Assembly: GCA_963576475.1 (NCBI GenBank)
Contig: OY754982.1
Location: 18,088,217-18,152,216, forward strand
Direction of reading: 5' to 3'
DNA length: 64,000 bases
DNA from: Molanna angustata
Lineage: Eukaryota; Arthropoda; Insecta; Trichoptera; Molannidae
Below are positions 19,889 through 30,730 of this stretch, in pieces. Both the position numbers and the translations under genes were made by a program. Numbering within the stretch: position 1 is the stretch's first letter; every line of letters begins with the position of its first letter. Under the pieces are notes generated by a model. That model searched no databases, was not told the DNA's origin, and saw only the letters and a program-made list of their open reading frames with translations.

Positions 19889-20000
19889 TTAAAATAATTT
19901 GATTTCATAAAATTGTTCAAAATTGTGTCGTTTGACGGCATTTTATTTCAATGAAACAACCAAAAGTATTGAACAATTTTATGAAATCAAAGTATTTTAA
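19889..20000. repeat. inverted repeat (32-bp arms), MITE-like hairpin
   Basis: Arms 19889-19920 and 19969-20000 are reverse complements at 31 of 32 positions, with a 48-bp spacer. GTTGTTTCA (19856) and TGAAACAAC (19952) add a second inverted pair. No target duplication is evident. Confidence 0.75.
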
Positions 20001-20665
20001 CTATACTATTACTTTAATCTACAAGTGTGAAATAATTATCGTTGTCGCTAGAGATTTTTTGATATCTTAAGAATTAATTTAATTTCTCAATAAATTCCTT
20101 TACGTTTCGATAAAATAATTGTTTAAATAGCTAAAAGAAAAAGATACTCTTTAAGAGGACATAGAAATTATATATATCCTTTTATCATATTACATTTAAA
20201 AAAGTAAGAAGACGGGGATTCGTGTTGTTATGAAATGAAAAAAAAATATGAATCTTCAAGGGTTACAGATAAAAGAATCTTCGGTAGATAAAAGGAACTT
20301 GAAAGAGGGAAATTAATTCTTTTTTATTTCGCAAAATCTTCGAAGGACGACGTTCCCAGAATTCTGCGAAATCAGCGAATAAAAATTGAGGGATTTTTAT
20401 TTTATGAAAATAGAAATTAATAATTTTATCGTTTGTGGTGTAATAACAAAATAATATTATCAGTTCTTGTAAAAATAAAAGAAAACGTTATAGCACAAAA
20501 AGGTACGAAATATGATGGATATGGATAGCGAAAATGAGAAAGGTCAAAAATATAAGGCTATAACTGATTGGAGTTGTAGTAGGAAGGGACTCGTAAAGTT
20601 TGTAGTAGGAAAATAATTTGGAAAAGAAGAAGATTGCATTTGTTAATTTTTATTCACATACAATT
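20001..20665. other. unassigned AT-rich stretch
   Basis: I see nothing I can name; there is no open frame of interest on either strand. Confidence 0.4.
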
Positions 20666-20960
20666 TTAATCCCTTTTTCTTCGTACCATATCAGGCCCCC
20701 CCCCAATCACTGCTGAGAAGCCATCTCTATCCGTCGCCGTACGGAATAATTGGCCGACGTCTCTGATGCCGGTCCACTCACGAATGTTGCGGAGCCATGA
20801 CATCTGACGTCTTCCTATTCCTCGGTGTCCCTCTATTTCGCCCTTCATAGTCAGTTGGAGTAGCCTGTACTTTTTGCCTCGCAGAACGTGGCCCAAATAC
20901 GATATCTTTCGTCGCTTAATTGTGTCAACAAGGTCGCGTTCGAAATTTACTGTCCTGATC
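20666..20960 (-). pseudogene. RTE-like ORF2 C-terminal remnant
   Basis: On the minus strand the frame reads TVNFERDLVDTIKRRKISYL then GHVLRGKKYRLLQLTMKGEI, GHRGIGRRQMSWLRNIREWT and RTATDRDGFSAVI, ending at 20666. The motifs R-R-K-x-x-YLGHVLR and GRRQxSWLxNIRxWTG are characteristic of the region after the RT in RTE-type elements. The RT and endonuclease are absent. A run of nine C's near 20697 may have been a slippage site. Confidence 0.8.
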
Positions 20961-21044
20961 TTTCCACTATTTTAATGTATAAACCTGATTGAGAGATTCA
21001 ATTCAAACACGTGGCAAGTAATCTCTTTATTATGAAAATAATAT

Positions 21045-21390
21045 ACAGTATTTCAACTGACGATTTGTTCAAGAGAATCTGTTTCTCTAAACATATCGAC
21101 AAAGTTTCAAGCCAAGATCCTCAGGGTCTATATTTTCCATGGTTTTTCCAACTTTGAAAAAATGTATTATAGGTAGGTATATAACATATGTGTTATCCTT
21201 GTTATCCTACTGTGGTTTACTTAGAATTCGGAGTATATGTGTCCCCTAATCTTATAACTTTTGATCCGCTTGATGCAGGGAGCCCAGCATTTCATTAAGT
21301 ATAGAAAATTTTAGGCCTTGAAATATTTTATACTCAGAATTTAGAATTTTTATCCAATCAACATTATTATATTTCCACATAATATTTAAA
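21045..21390 (-). repeat. dispersed repeat Y, copy 2
   Basis: The reverse complement matches 27340-27690 and 48790-49120: CTGAGTATAAAATATTTCAA, AAATTTTAGGC, GATCAAAAGTTATAAG, CGAATTCTAAGTAAA and AGATTCTCTTGAACAAATCG. There is no coding potential. Confidence 0.55.
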
Positions 21391-21974
21391 AAACCATAAA
21401 AGCTAGAACTAGCTTATTATTTTCGATTAACTATTAGGTAAAAACATTTTCAATTACAAAACAAAAGTGAATTAAGGTTTCTCCAGGTGGTGTGTAGAAA
21501 AAAATACATTCCAGTTAAACTTATTTAACAAAAATAATAGCGTTGTACTTTTTGTAGCGAAGAGAAGAAAATCTCATTGTTCCTTAAATTATTATTTTTT
21601 TGTTTTTTATTCGAAAAGTCCATTGAATATACCAGTGATTGTCAAAGTTTGTAAATGAGAAACAGAATACATAATCACAATATTCAAACAATAAATATAA
21701 GAAGAAAAAAATACATTTCAAAATAATTAGAAATATTCTATAACATTTATTTTGTATAAACCACCAAATAAGCTGAGCCTGTTCCGAGGAGGCAGAAATT
21801 TACTTGCATTATATATCACAGAAAAAAAACATATTGAACTTGACACATTTTTTTCTTCTTAAATAGTATACCTACCTAGTATAAAATAAAAATTTAAGCT
21901 ATTGTTACTTGATCATGTTTACGCAGTATATATTATTATGCCCTTACTAATAAAAAAAACAGGCAGTAGTAAAA
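21391..21974. other. unassigned AT-rich stretch
   Basis: No gene or matched repeat recognised. Confidence 0.4.
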
Positions 21975-22120
21975 AAATATTTATGTCCACTTATCGTCTC
22001 ATTCATGCTCATATATTATTCTTATTTCTTACTTTTCCATCCCTCAAGGTCTCCTCTATATTATGGTCATACCAACTTTTTCCTAGCCGGCCTGTCCTTT
22101 CTTATCACCTTTGTATCTAT
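21975..22120 (-). pseudogene. decayed retrotransposon C-terminal scrap (RRACMRRCMDV type)
   Basis: On the minus strand GRLGKSWYDHNIEETLRDGK then VRNKNN and MRR-VDI align by eye with GRPRKSWHDHINGILKDGDV and RRACMRRCMDV in the ORF at 34054-34899. Several stops and substitutions mark it as an old copy. Confidence 0.5.
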
Positions 22121-22959
22121 ATCATGTACTCAATTTGGCAGACGAAATATTTGGATACAGATTTGAATAAAGGCTAAATGCCTAAACGGTAGAAATATTT
22201 CAGGTTGATAAAAAATCAATTTGTACGAGACACGATCAATAATTCACAGTAATATGATTTCGTAGCGACCATTACATCCTCAGAAGTAAAGACAATCGTC
22301 CTAACAAGAAATTGAATTGTTTAAAATGTGATATAGAGTACACTCTGAAAATATAGTGAATTGGTATTTATTTGACAATCAATTTGAATTTTATAATTAA
22401 AATTAAATCAAGTGGACAGTCACAATATAACAGTTTGTGTATCTCTGATTTAGAGCATATTATAAGGAAGCCGAGATATTTCAGTAGAATTTACATGGCG
22501 TGTAACACACATCTTCGTGTTATTTCCAAATTCTCCTCCTGCCCTCTCTGGGTTTATCTCCTAATACGGGTGCCGCAAGAATAACATCCTACCAAATTTA
22601 AAATAATCTTTTGCATAAATTGTGAACGCCTCGAAGGACGGAGATTGTAATCCGTCATAACAACATTTCTGGAGGCAACGGGATCTATCTAGTTAAGTTG
22701 GTACTGGAAATTTACATTTTACACGTGTTCGAATACAAATTTGTTTTACATTAAAGAGAAAAACAAACTTAGCCGAAACATGGCCATTTTGGTAATAATG
22801 ATATCAAGAGCATGAAAGTCACAGTTTGAAAATATGTTATTTATATTTTTAAGCATCTGTATAATAGCCTTCGAGATGTATGTTGTTGGCGGAGAATGTT
22901 GCGAATGACACAGAGTGCTAGAAAAACCAATGTGTTCATATTGAATGAACTGATAAAGC
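22121..22959. other. unassigned stretch
   Basis: No gene is recognised. It has only short non-descript frames of about 70 codons on both strands. Confidence 0.4.
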
Positions 22960-23125
22960 ATCGCCTGTCGTTAATCTGCCTACTGCGCATCCTTCAGTAT
23001 TTTGGACGTATAGAAAAAGGGCAATAATATCTTAATGAAAAGCGCAGAGGGTAGAAGATTCAAAGGTCTCTCTCTCTCTCTCTCTCCTCTCACTGACCTG
23101 ACGGAGTGACCTTGTAAGTCCTGTG
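22960..23125 (+). pseudogene. decayed retrotransposon C-terminal scrap with (TC)n
   Basis: The plus strand reads LRILQYFGRIEKGQ, the L-R-I-L-x-F-F-G-H-I motif that follows the RT in RTE-type proteins, then decayed sequence containing a CTCTCTCTCTCTC tract (23071-23089). Confidence 0.4.
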
Positions 23126-23284
23126 ATATATTGATGTATCGCCTGTGAATATGCAATCAATATAACACATATGTTAGTACTGAAGTATTCGAACGGAGGT
23201 TCGGGTTTCTTCGTAGTATTGGATTTCGGCTCACACGTACTGGTTCTTTGTGTATTATTTTATATTACTTGTACTGTTTGATAT

Positions 23285-23420
23285 TAATTAATTTATTTTT
23301 TCATTTTTATTTTCATTTTTATTCATACATATACATAATTGACAAATAACATTCTTAACTGCAATGCCCCACTAGGTAAAAAACCTGTGCCGGGGCTAAA
23401 GCATTTTGAAATAATGATAC
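23285..23420 (-). mobile_element. CR1-like 3' UTR fragment with AT-rich simple tail
   Basis: On the minus strand AGCCCCGGCACAGGTTTTTT then ACCTAGTGGGGCATTGCAGT is the GC-containing 3' UTR motif seen in CR1-like copies (compare TAGTGAGGCAG at 26698-26708 and the plus-strand 3' end at 190-715). It is followed by a tail built of AAAATGAAAATAAAAATG. No coding part is recognised. Confidence 0.5.
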
Positions 23421-24468
23421 TTTTAACAGTGAATGCCAACTAACAAAACATACACAAAAATAGCATTCCAAATATAAATAGTTGGTATACAACAACAAAA
23501 TTAGAAATAACATTAAAAATAAATACATAAAAAATTGCATTACAAATTTAAAAATAAAAAAAAAACAATAATCAACGAATGCCTATTCAAAAGTTCATAG
23601 AAACATAAAATATTAAACAAAAATCAAACTTAAAGACAGTTTAGAACAATAAAAGTATAAAAAAAAAACACAAAAGAAAACTCGTTAGTCCGCGAACGCC
23701 ATACAATCCTTGAGTTCTTTACATCATATGTATATTAAGTGTTTATATTTTGAATACGCGTGTTTATTATTGCATATTATATTAATAAGTACAAAACACC
23801 ATAAGTCCGCTACAAGGTTTTCAATCGCCAAAGCCATTTGATACGTCCAAGACGATTGATTGAGCCGCTATCCTCGAATTTTTTTTGATACTTTAACATT
23901 TTTAAACTGAAAATGAGAATGTTTTGGCTAAATAACCACAGTGCCAACAATTATGCAAAAAGGCTCTTGAAATGGTATCCTACCATAAAACGGCGCTATC
24001 AAATCTGATGTATTATTATTATTATTTACTAACAATATAAATTATTAAAATAGACTTTATAAGAGAAAAATATCATATAAGTATATACACTAATTTATAC
24101 ACTAATTATAGTTTATTTTGATCTTTTCGTATTTCCAGATCCACCAGCTCTGCATTTGGAGACTGTAAATGGTGACAGAACGCTAAGTGAGTAACAAAAA
24201 AAAATACATAGCAAGAAAAGTAACCCCTCTAGATTGGCAGTCTCGGCACCATAGTATAAAAAGAACAATCGACGAATGTAAATAGAAGATTCGAACTCGT
24301 AGACTGTCATTGACTTTTTTTAAATGTAAAGAATCAGAGGTGTGACCAAGATCTCTGTAAAAAAATAAACTGAATGGGAATCTACCAATAGTAAGACACC
24401 ATAACAGATAATATATAACAGAAGTTCTCAAATACATTAAAATTGTTCTTCGAGATCACAAAATCCGC
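23421..24468. other. unassigned AT-rich stretch
   Basis: Poly(A)-rich low-complexity sequence to about 23690, then unassigned DNA. No gene. Confidence 0.4.
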
Positions 24469-24819
24469 ATGACCAATGGGACCTTGAAGAGTATAGTAAG
24501 ACAGCAACGAGGTGCTCTGATCTATAAGACGACTCCACTGTTAAAAAAATGGGCTTCTGAATCAAATAAAATATGGGCCACAGAAAATAATCTAAATAAA
24601 CACCTAATAGCGGACCCTAGAACTCGAGTACCTGGTTTTGACCTGCCTCGGTGGGGGTTGGGTGCAGCAAATCAGAGTAGGGCTGCTGCATTTTATTACT
24701 CTAGAGATGGGAGAAAAAGTGATTGTGGGGCTGAGCAGTCGGTGAAACACGTGGTGCAAGACCGCCAGTTCAAGAAATTTAGTGGTACTCTCCAAGACAT
24801 CCTCGAGGCGAAACCATAG
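24469..24819 (+). pseudogene. RTE-like ORF2 C-terminal remnant, frame still open (116 codons)
   Basis: The frame reads HLIADPRTRVPGFDLPR, W-GLGAANQSRAAAFYY, then SDCGAEQSVKHVVQDRQFKK and FSGTLQDIL. This is the GFDLPR ... CDCGxxxQTxxHIVxDCPxxxFxG tail of RTE-related insect elements; the second Cys of the CxC pair and the Cys of DCP are lost (DRQ), and about 20 residues between the two motifs are missing. The open frame is probably chance survival. There is no RT, no endonuclease and no start context of its own. Confidence 0.7.
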
Positions 24820-25951
24820 GCTGTGAACTGACACTTAACGCTGGAACCGAGACTTTAAAATCAGACATAATACCATACGAAAATAAAATAGTAAATAATT
24901 CTTAAATGCGTTAGTTAGTAGTTAGGTACTGATTAATTTTATATTTCCCAACCACCCTCAGCAATATATTTGCTTTTTCCCCTCAACTTATGAATCTGTC
25001 AATATACATATGTTCGTCTATCATGTATACACACACATGCACACCCACTCTCACACATATATTATACGCACCCAAACACTCACACTCTTTCTAGGTATCT
25101 CTTTCACACAAACACACACAATATTGTTACTCTTCTCTCATGCGCGCACCCACACTAATTTATTGTCTTACTTTGATATTATTAGGTATAGTACGCAAGA
25201 GGTACATGTTATATTTGTATTTTTACTTATTTACTTTTAATAATTGTATTCATGTACCTACTATGTGCTGTCCTTTGAAAAATAAAATAAAAAATAAATA
25301 AAAAAAAAATAAACATAAATTATAAAAGAAGAACGAACAAAGAAAATAATTATTATGGAGATTATGTACCTATCTACTTTCCTGGGAATATTAAATTTTA
25401 TCCCATTGTTTTCATTCCGCAAAGTTTAGAAAGATGTCCAAATTGGCATCACAAACTGACTGACGCAGCGCCGTTAATCACAAATTTAAAACGTACTGAA
25501 AGAAGTCGCTTCGAAAACAATGGATGGTTCGATCTCAAAAACAATCGAATTCCGTTAATGTAGGTATTATTATTTAGACTTGAATGGTAGTGAGATTCCA
25601 ATGTGTAGGTATGTATTTGCCTTCCCATTTTATCCGACATTTTCCCCAGCTAGGGGAGGTCAGCCCCGATGAATACGGAAAATTCATTCACCACCACCCG
25701 AGTCTGGTCAGCTCCGCCCATTCGAACCGAGAAATAGGGTTAAGTTGGAAAAAGGTGCGGTATTTTTTAATATTTTCAACGAAATATTGCGACCCATCTC
25801 TCCTCACGCTTATTAGATCAAACGGACAAAGATAGAAATATTCTAAAAATACCAAGTTGATGCCTAAAAAATACAAAATTCATACAAGAAAATCATTATC
25901 TTGAATTTTCATTCAATAAATTCTCTGTGTGGCTGGGAGATTTTAATATAA
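24820..25951. other. unassigned stretch with a CA-rich tract
   Basis: 25025-25160 is rich in CACACA/CTCACA words, a degenerate CA microsatellite that yields a His/Thr-rich chance frame. The rest is unassigned; no gene. Confidence 0.5.
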
Positions 25952-26089
25952 CTAGTTGCATGTAACACATGAGATCCAACTGTCGACAGCGATAGTATGT
26001 ATAGTTGAAGAATAAGTACCAAACTATAAACCCATAAATACAAATTATTGAATATTTTAGGATATTTTGTTTTCTATACAACACATGTA

Positions 26090-26629
26090 GATATTCAACA
26101 CATAGTAGGTTATAATTCTTATGCAACAACCCTTAACCATACAAAAAATGACGGAGTTATTGTTTTTATACGGGACACTATAAACGCTACTGTTACAGAA
26201 CAAAATATCCCCAACGTAAACTGTCTTCAGATTAATATTTCCAAAAACCTATGCATTCTTGCCATTTACCGGTCACCATCAGTCCATAATATCACTCCAT
26301 TCTTGTCTAGTCTCAACTGTATACTAAAATCATTAACAAACATCGCAGACCTTATAATGATGGGTGACTTTAATATAAATATTTTAAATAATAACCCCCA
26401 TCCACAACTCTTAGAATATGAAACTCTCCTTACACACTACGGTCTCCAAATTGCAATAAATGAACCTACTCGTGTAACTTCAGACTCCAAATCTTGTATT
26501 GATCACGTAATGATAAAAACAAAAAAAAAACATATACAACTATTATATACGAAACGACTATCACCGACCACTACACAACATTTCTAAATCTATCCCTTAA
26601 CATTACTAAAACAAATACTCATAAAATAC
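26090..26629 (+). pseudogene. CR1-like endonuclease-domain remnant
   Basis: The frame reads IVGYNSYATTLNHTKNDGVI then VFIRDTINATV, NCLQINISKNLCILAIYRSP, MMGDFNINIL (the catalytic GDxN box) and TSDSKSCIDHVMIKTK (the SxIDHI box). It is parallel to residues about 78-235 of the intact ORF2 at 3949-6939. A run of ten A's at 26520-26529 marks a frameshift; the downstream frame continues TITDHYTTFLNLSL (the TDH box) to a stop at about 26629. The Glu active-site box and everything from the linker onward are missing. Confidence 0.78.
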
Positions 26630-26844
26630 TCCCATAGTTACTAACCAAAACTGAAAACTAATAAGACATCTATACACTGTCTCAGAACAAGTTTCACCTA
26701 GTGAGGCAGTTTATGACAATAGTAAAATATCTGGTAACTATTATGTAACCTAAGTTAAAAATATTATATTGTATTAAAAAAAAAATTTCTTTGTTACTAG
26801 ATTTAAGGAAAATTGTATTTTATATAATAAATAAATAAATAAAT
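26090..26844 (+). mobile_element. CR1-like retrotransposon, endonuclease fragment joined to 3' UTR
   Basis: A short plus-strand copy with part of the endonuclease domain fused directly to a 3' UTR (AGTGAGGCAG at 26698-26708) and an AATAAATAAATAAAT tail. ATGTA lies at both edges (26085-26089 and 26845-26849), a possible 5-bp target duplication. All RT sequence is missing, so the source RNA or its copy was both 5' truncated and internally deleted. Confidence 0.7.
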
Positions 26845-27989
26845 ATGTATGTCAAGATAGGACAGTATGGAGATCAGTCCTTTTTTCTACCCCGAATATG
26901 AAAACAGCATGATGGTATGTATGTATGTTTGGAGATTCAAGTATTAAACTATTAAGTCTTCTTACATATTGTGTATGGGCGACTGCCATACAAATTGTAT
27001 GAAGCAATGTCGTCACTAAATTAAATTTTTATAAAAAATGTTAAAAACAGTTTTAGATATATTACTATAATGCAAAACATTTTTTATAGAAAATTAAATT
27101 CTCTAGTTTACATGTTTCGGCATTTTTCGAAATTTTTAAAAGAAATGGAAATAAAGGCAGTTAAAGACAAAAATTTGTCATACCAATTTTTTGCTTCTTA
27201 ATAAAAACAGTTTGAGAAACTCTGGAACTGTTTTTCAAAATCCATTTTGAGATACTATATTTGACTATATTTGTACAAAGTTTCAGCATTCTGGCTTTTA
27301 TAGTTTTTGAAATATGTGGACAAATGCTATAAAAATTAAAATGTTGATAACCCCTGACTGGAACGAAAATTCTAAATACTGAGTATAAAAATTTTGTGTA
27401 TCTAAAATTGACTATATATTCTGAAATTTTAGGCTTTGTGAATCCAGCGGATCAAAAGTTATAAGGGAGGGGTGGGGGGGACAGACACACACACAAAACT
27501 GACATAAAATGTTCTAATCCGAATTCTGAGTAAATCCATGTATGGGAACATATTATATGCTGCGATGCCTCTAAGTTGGTGTTTTTTGCATGCAAAAAGT
27601 CCACTACTCCATACAAAATGTTCCTAGTATTCCTTATACGCGGGTCTTGGCTTAATACTTTGTCAATATGTGAAGAGAATAAATTCTCTTGAGCAAATCG
27701 ACAGTTGGAAAATTGTTCAGCCTCTTATTAAGTAGACTTTTGGTGTTACCCGGGGCACAGCCGTGGAGCTTGTCTACTTTAGATGCCCCAATGCAGCGTC
27801 CGTGTATATGAGGGCCCAAAGACGGATATTTGCGAGCTGACGCCTGCACTTTTGGACTGGCTCGGGGCTTTCGACCTGAATTTATGATCATATTTTGTTT
27901 ATATTTGATTGTGTATTTGTTAATTTGATTTTAATGTAAGTATTGTAAATTCACTATGTCTTACGATAAAAAAAAATATCGCGAATTAA

Positions 27990-28673
27990 GGGGGGGACTG
28001 CTGCCAACGTACCTATTTTTCAATTTGATATACCATCATTATTTCTTATCAAATCGTTTTGAAAAAAATAATTTAGATAGTTTGGTTATTCATAAAGAAA
28101 AATGTATCTTTACTTTTTGATAATGTTCTGTATGAATTCTTGTAGAAAAATAATGGCGTACCCCGATTTTTAACGTTTATCTTATATTTTTAATAAAATA
28201 TAAGGCGTAGTTCAACATATTTTTTTTTTAATTAAAGAAGACAAAATATCTAGAAAAATACGATGTGACGTTACATTAATGCTTCAGGTTTAGAAAATAA
28301 ACCTAAAAAACATTTATTTTCCATTCAGCGCCATTGCGAAATATAAGTTTTTTTGGTTTATTAACTTAACCTGATGCATTAATGCAACGTTACATCGTAT
28401 TTTTCCAGATATTTTGATCTTCTTTAATTTATAAAAAAATATAATGCTCTATACCTTATGGTTTTTTAGAAATTTAAGATAAATGTCAAAAAATGGGGTA
28501 TGCTTATTATTTTCCTACAAGAGTATATACAGAACATAATTAAAAAATTAAGGTATATTTTTATTTATTAATATCCAAACTAACTAGGTTATTTTTTTTC
28601 AAAATGATTCGTTTTGTAGTAATGACGCAAATTCAAATTGAAAAAATAGGTACGTTGGCAGCAGTCCCCCCCC
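27990..28673. mobile_element. 684-bp palindromic MITE flanked by TTAA (piggyBac-like)
   Basis: Ends GGGGGGGACTGCTGCCAACG and (reverse complement of the right end) GGGGGGGGACTGCTGCCAAC, each directly next to TTAA (27986-27989 and 28674-28677). Inverted similarity continues into the body: GTACCTATTTTT(T)CAATTTGA at both ends, AAAATAATGGCGTACCCCG against GGGGTATGCTTATTATTTT, and TACGATGTGACGTTACATTA (about 28259-28278) against TTAATGCAACGTTACATCGT near 28379-28398, leaving a short loop around 28330. TTAA duplication is the hallmark of piggyBac transposition. No transposase is present, so it is non-autonomous. Confidence 0.82.
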
Positions 28674-29399
28674 TTAAGTTAGGTTCTGCAGTTTCAACTA
28701 TCAATCTGACACTCTCGAGCAGGTTCTAATATTTAATTAGAATTGCATGTTTCTTTTGTTGGTTTTCGTAAATTTGATCAATATTTCATCATTATGACCC
28801 ACATTCGTACGGTATTATTTAATTTTGTTACATCACATTCACCTACTTACTTGAAATTGTCATTAATCAAGAAGTTTTAAAACATCTGCTGACTGAGGAT
28901 TATTTTATGGAACGATTAGTTCCAACAACCATAGGAAAATGTGTTATTTATGAGTTACATAGCTGCAACTCTCGTATTACTTCCCATTCGAGAGTGGCCT
29001 GGATTGTGAGGAATGTACATATTATATTAGACAACACTCAACGTGCCAACTCAATGTCTTTCGCACATTTGCAATTGGAAAATTTAATTTTCTTTCAATC
29101 TAAATCTAAATGATATTCCGTCAGGCGGAATTTAGCGTGGTTAGCGAATCGACTTGGATTTATAAACAAAAAGCTAAATATTTCTGTAATGAGTTACACT
29201 ATCTACGATTAGCATTGTTATTTATATATTTTTATTTCTGGCGGATTTCATTTCTTAACACTGACATTTTTGCATATTTTTCAATATAGGTATCTCTCCT
29301 TTTCTCCTTAGCATTAATATAATCAAATCGTGGCGTATTTTTAGCTCTTTGCTGTATACAACATGTTATTTTCTGTTACATTATATAAATTACTACACT
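28674..29399. other. unassigned stretch
   Basis: A 68-codon frame at 28907-29113 has no recognisable motif. No other feature is seen. Confidence 0.4.
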
Positions 29400-29895
29400 T
29401 ATCACTAATAAAATAACATAGTTTTATTCACAAATGAATTATTATTGAACCTAAGCGTCTTCGACGGTTACACCATCATCATCGGAGGCGACATTTAAAA
29501 CTTTTAATCGTCTGTTTTTTTGATTTTCGATTGTCGCCTTTCAAAATCATTAGTGATGAGCAAATGCAAGACCAAGACCGGAATGGTTTTTGTCTTGATC
29601 TTGCACCCCTGGTCTTGGTCTTGCATAAACATCCATTTTAAGTACTTATTCTGTCGATAGGACGTAGTTAATTGCTTACTTTTTAATTGAAAATGTGTAA
29701 GTTTATAAAATTTTGCAAGACCGCAAGACTTCTTGTCTTGGTCTTGCAGCGACACATGGTATTGCAAGTGTCGCAAGAACAATACTGCAAGGCTTTCAAG
29801 ACTTTTGCTCATAACTAAGGATGATGGTGTAACTATCGAAAGCGCTCAATATCATTATAACTCACAAGTGGATTATACATATCTATGTTTTTGAA
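29400..29895. mobile_element. Penelope-like fragment in inverted arrangement, split by a MITE
   Basis: The left part on the minus strand (29495-29400) reads TGTCGCCTCCGATGATGATG ... CGAAGACGCTTAGG ... AACTATGTTATTTTATTAG. The right part on the plus strand (29817-29890) reads GGATGATGGTGTAACTATCG then AAAGCGCTCAA ... ACAAGTGGATTATAC. Both resemble 60601-60710 and the minus strand of 30731-30850, which carry hammerhead-like motifs of the kind found in Penelope-like retroelements. The outer parts are inverted relative to each other. The degenerate motif at 29450-29489 has GAAG instead of GAAA. Confidence 0.5.
29551..29816. mobile_element. MITE-like insertion rich in CAAGAC words
   Basis: Ends TAGTGATGAGCAAATGCAAG and (reverse complement of the right end) TTAGTTATGAGCAAAAGTCT form an imperfect terminal inverted repeat. 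The interior repeats TGGTCTTGCA / TGCAAGACC several times on both strands. TA lies at both edges. It interrupts the Penelope-like fragment. The superfamily is uncertain. Confidence 0.6.
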
Positions 29896-30730
29896 TTCGT
29901 AATAATATCATTATGAGGTCTGTGAAGGAAAAATTAAACTTGAATAAATTAATGTTCTAAAATATTATCGTTCCGTCTAGTTTTTGGCCTATCTCTTGAT
30001 TAAAGTGGTGAGTCTTGTTAAAATTCGTAGAAATATTGTCATTTGACAGAGTTGTTGATTATTATGAAAAGTTTTTATAACAGCATTAATTGTGCGATAA
30101 CACAAAACGTCAACCAATAAGTTTGAATTGGAAATGAATACAAGTAAATGAACAACCAACAAATAAAACAAACACTTGGATATTTATCGATATAGTATGA
30201 CATTAATTGCAGTACATGAAGCTTATAAACATTTATTTAAAATGTTTCATAATCGGCATAATCCACGCTAAGATACATTACATTAAAATACGACTTGTTA
30301 ATACCTCAACACTGATGTATTACAATTTCAAATCAGAAATAATATGAATAGTAAAAATTTGAAGGTATATTCATATGAAAGAATATCCAATATACGCAGT
30401 CTTAAAGGTTTATCTCTATTCCCAAAAAAATCCCTAAGAAAATTGTTTGTTGAGAATGACAATAAGAATATATCGTCTTCGGATGAAAGTACGCCGTCGA
30501 GTGTAGCCTTAATAATAACATTGTGTGTATGTGCATACAAACATAAACTTGCTAACCTACATATGTATATACTACATAATAATATATACTAGACAAATTC
30601 ATACAAGAAACTATTTTTTAATACACTTCTCAAACAGGTGCGACAAACTTCTGACCATTCAAAGTAAAATTAAAACTTTTTTACTATTTATGCATTTTTT
30701 GAGTTCGAAATCATCAAATATTGAAAAATA
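29896..30730. other. unassigned stretch
   Basis: An 82-codon frame at 30344-30592 and its antisense partner have no motif I recognise. No other feature is seen. Confidence 0.4.

Larger units (their letters stand above)
25952..27700 (+). repeat. dispersed repeats X (copy 3) and Y (copy 1), interrupted
   Basis: X words (ACTAGTTGCATGTAACACAT, GAGATCCAACTGTCGA, GTATAGTTGAAGAATA) run to 26089, then the CR1-like insert, then X resumes at about 26850 (CAGTCCTTTTTTCTACCCCG, TATTGTGTATGGGCGACTGC, GCAATGTCGTCACTAAATT). It continues into Y (27340-27690: AAATTTTAGGCTTTGTGAAT, TCCGAATTCTGAGTAAATC, TGCCTCTAAGTTGGTGTTTT, AATTCTCTTGAGCAAATCGA). At 48191-49150 an X piece is again followed by Y, suggesting X and Y are two ends of one element. 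Confidence 0.65.

Noticed and set aside
24469..24819. A host gene suggested by the 116-codon open frame
   Set aside because: It carries GFDLPR and HVVQDR...FSGTLQDIL motifs of a retrotransposon C-terminus and has lost the conserved Cys residues.
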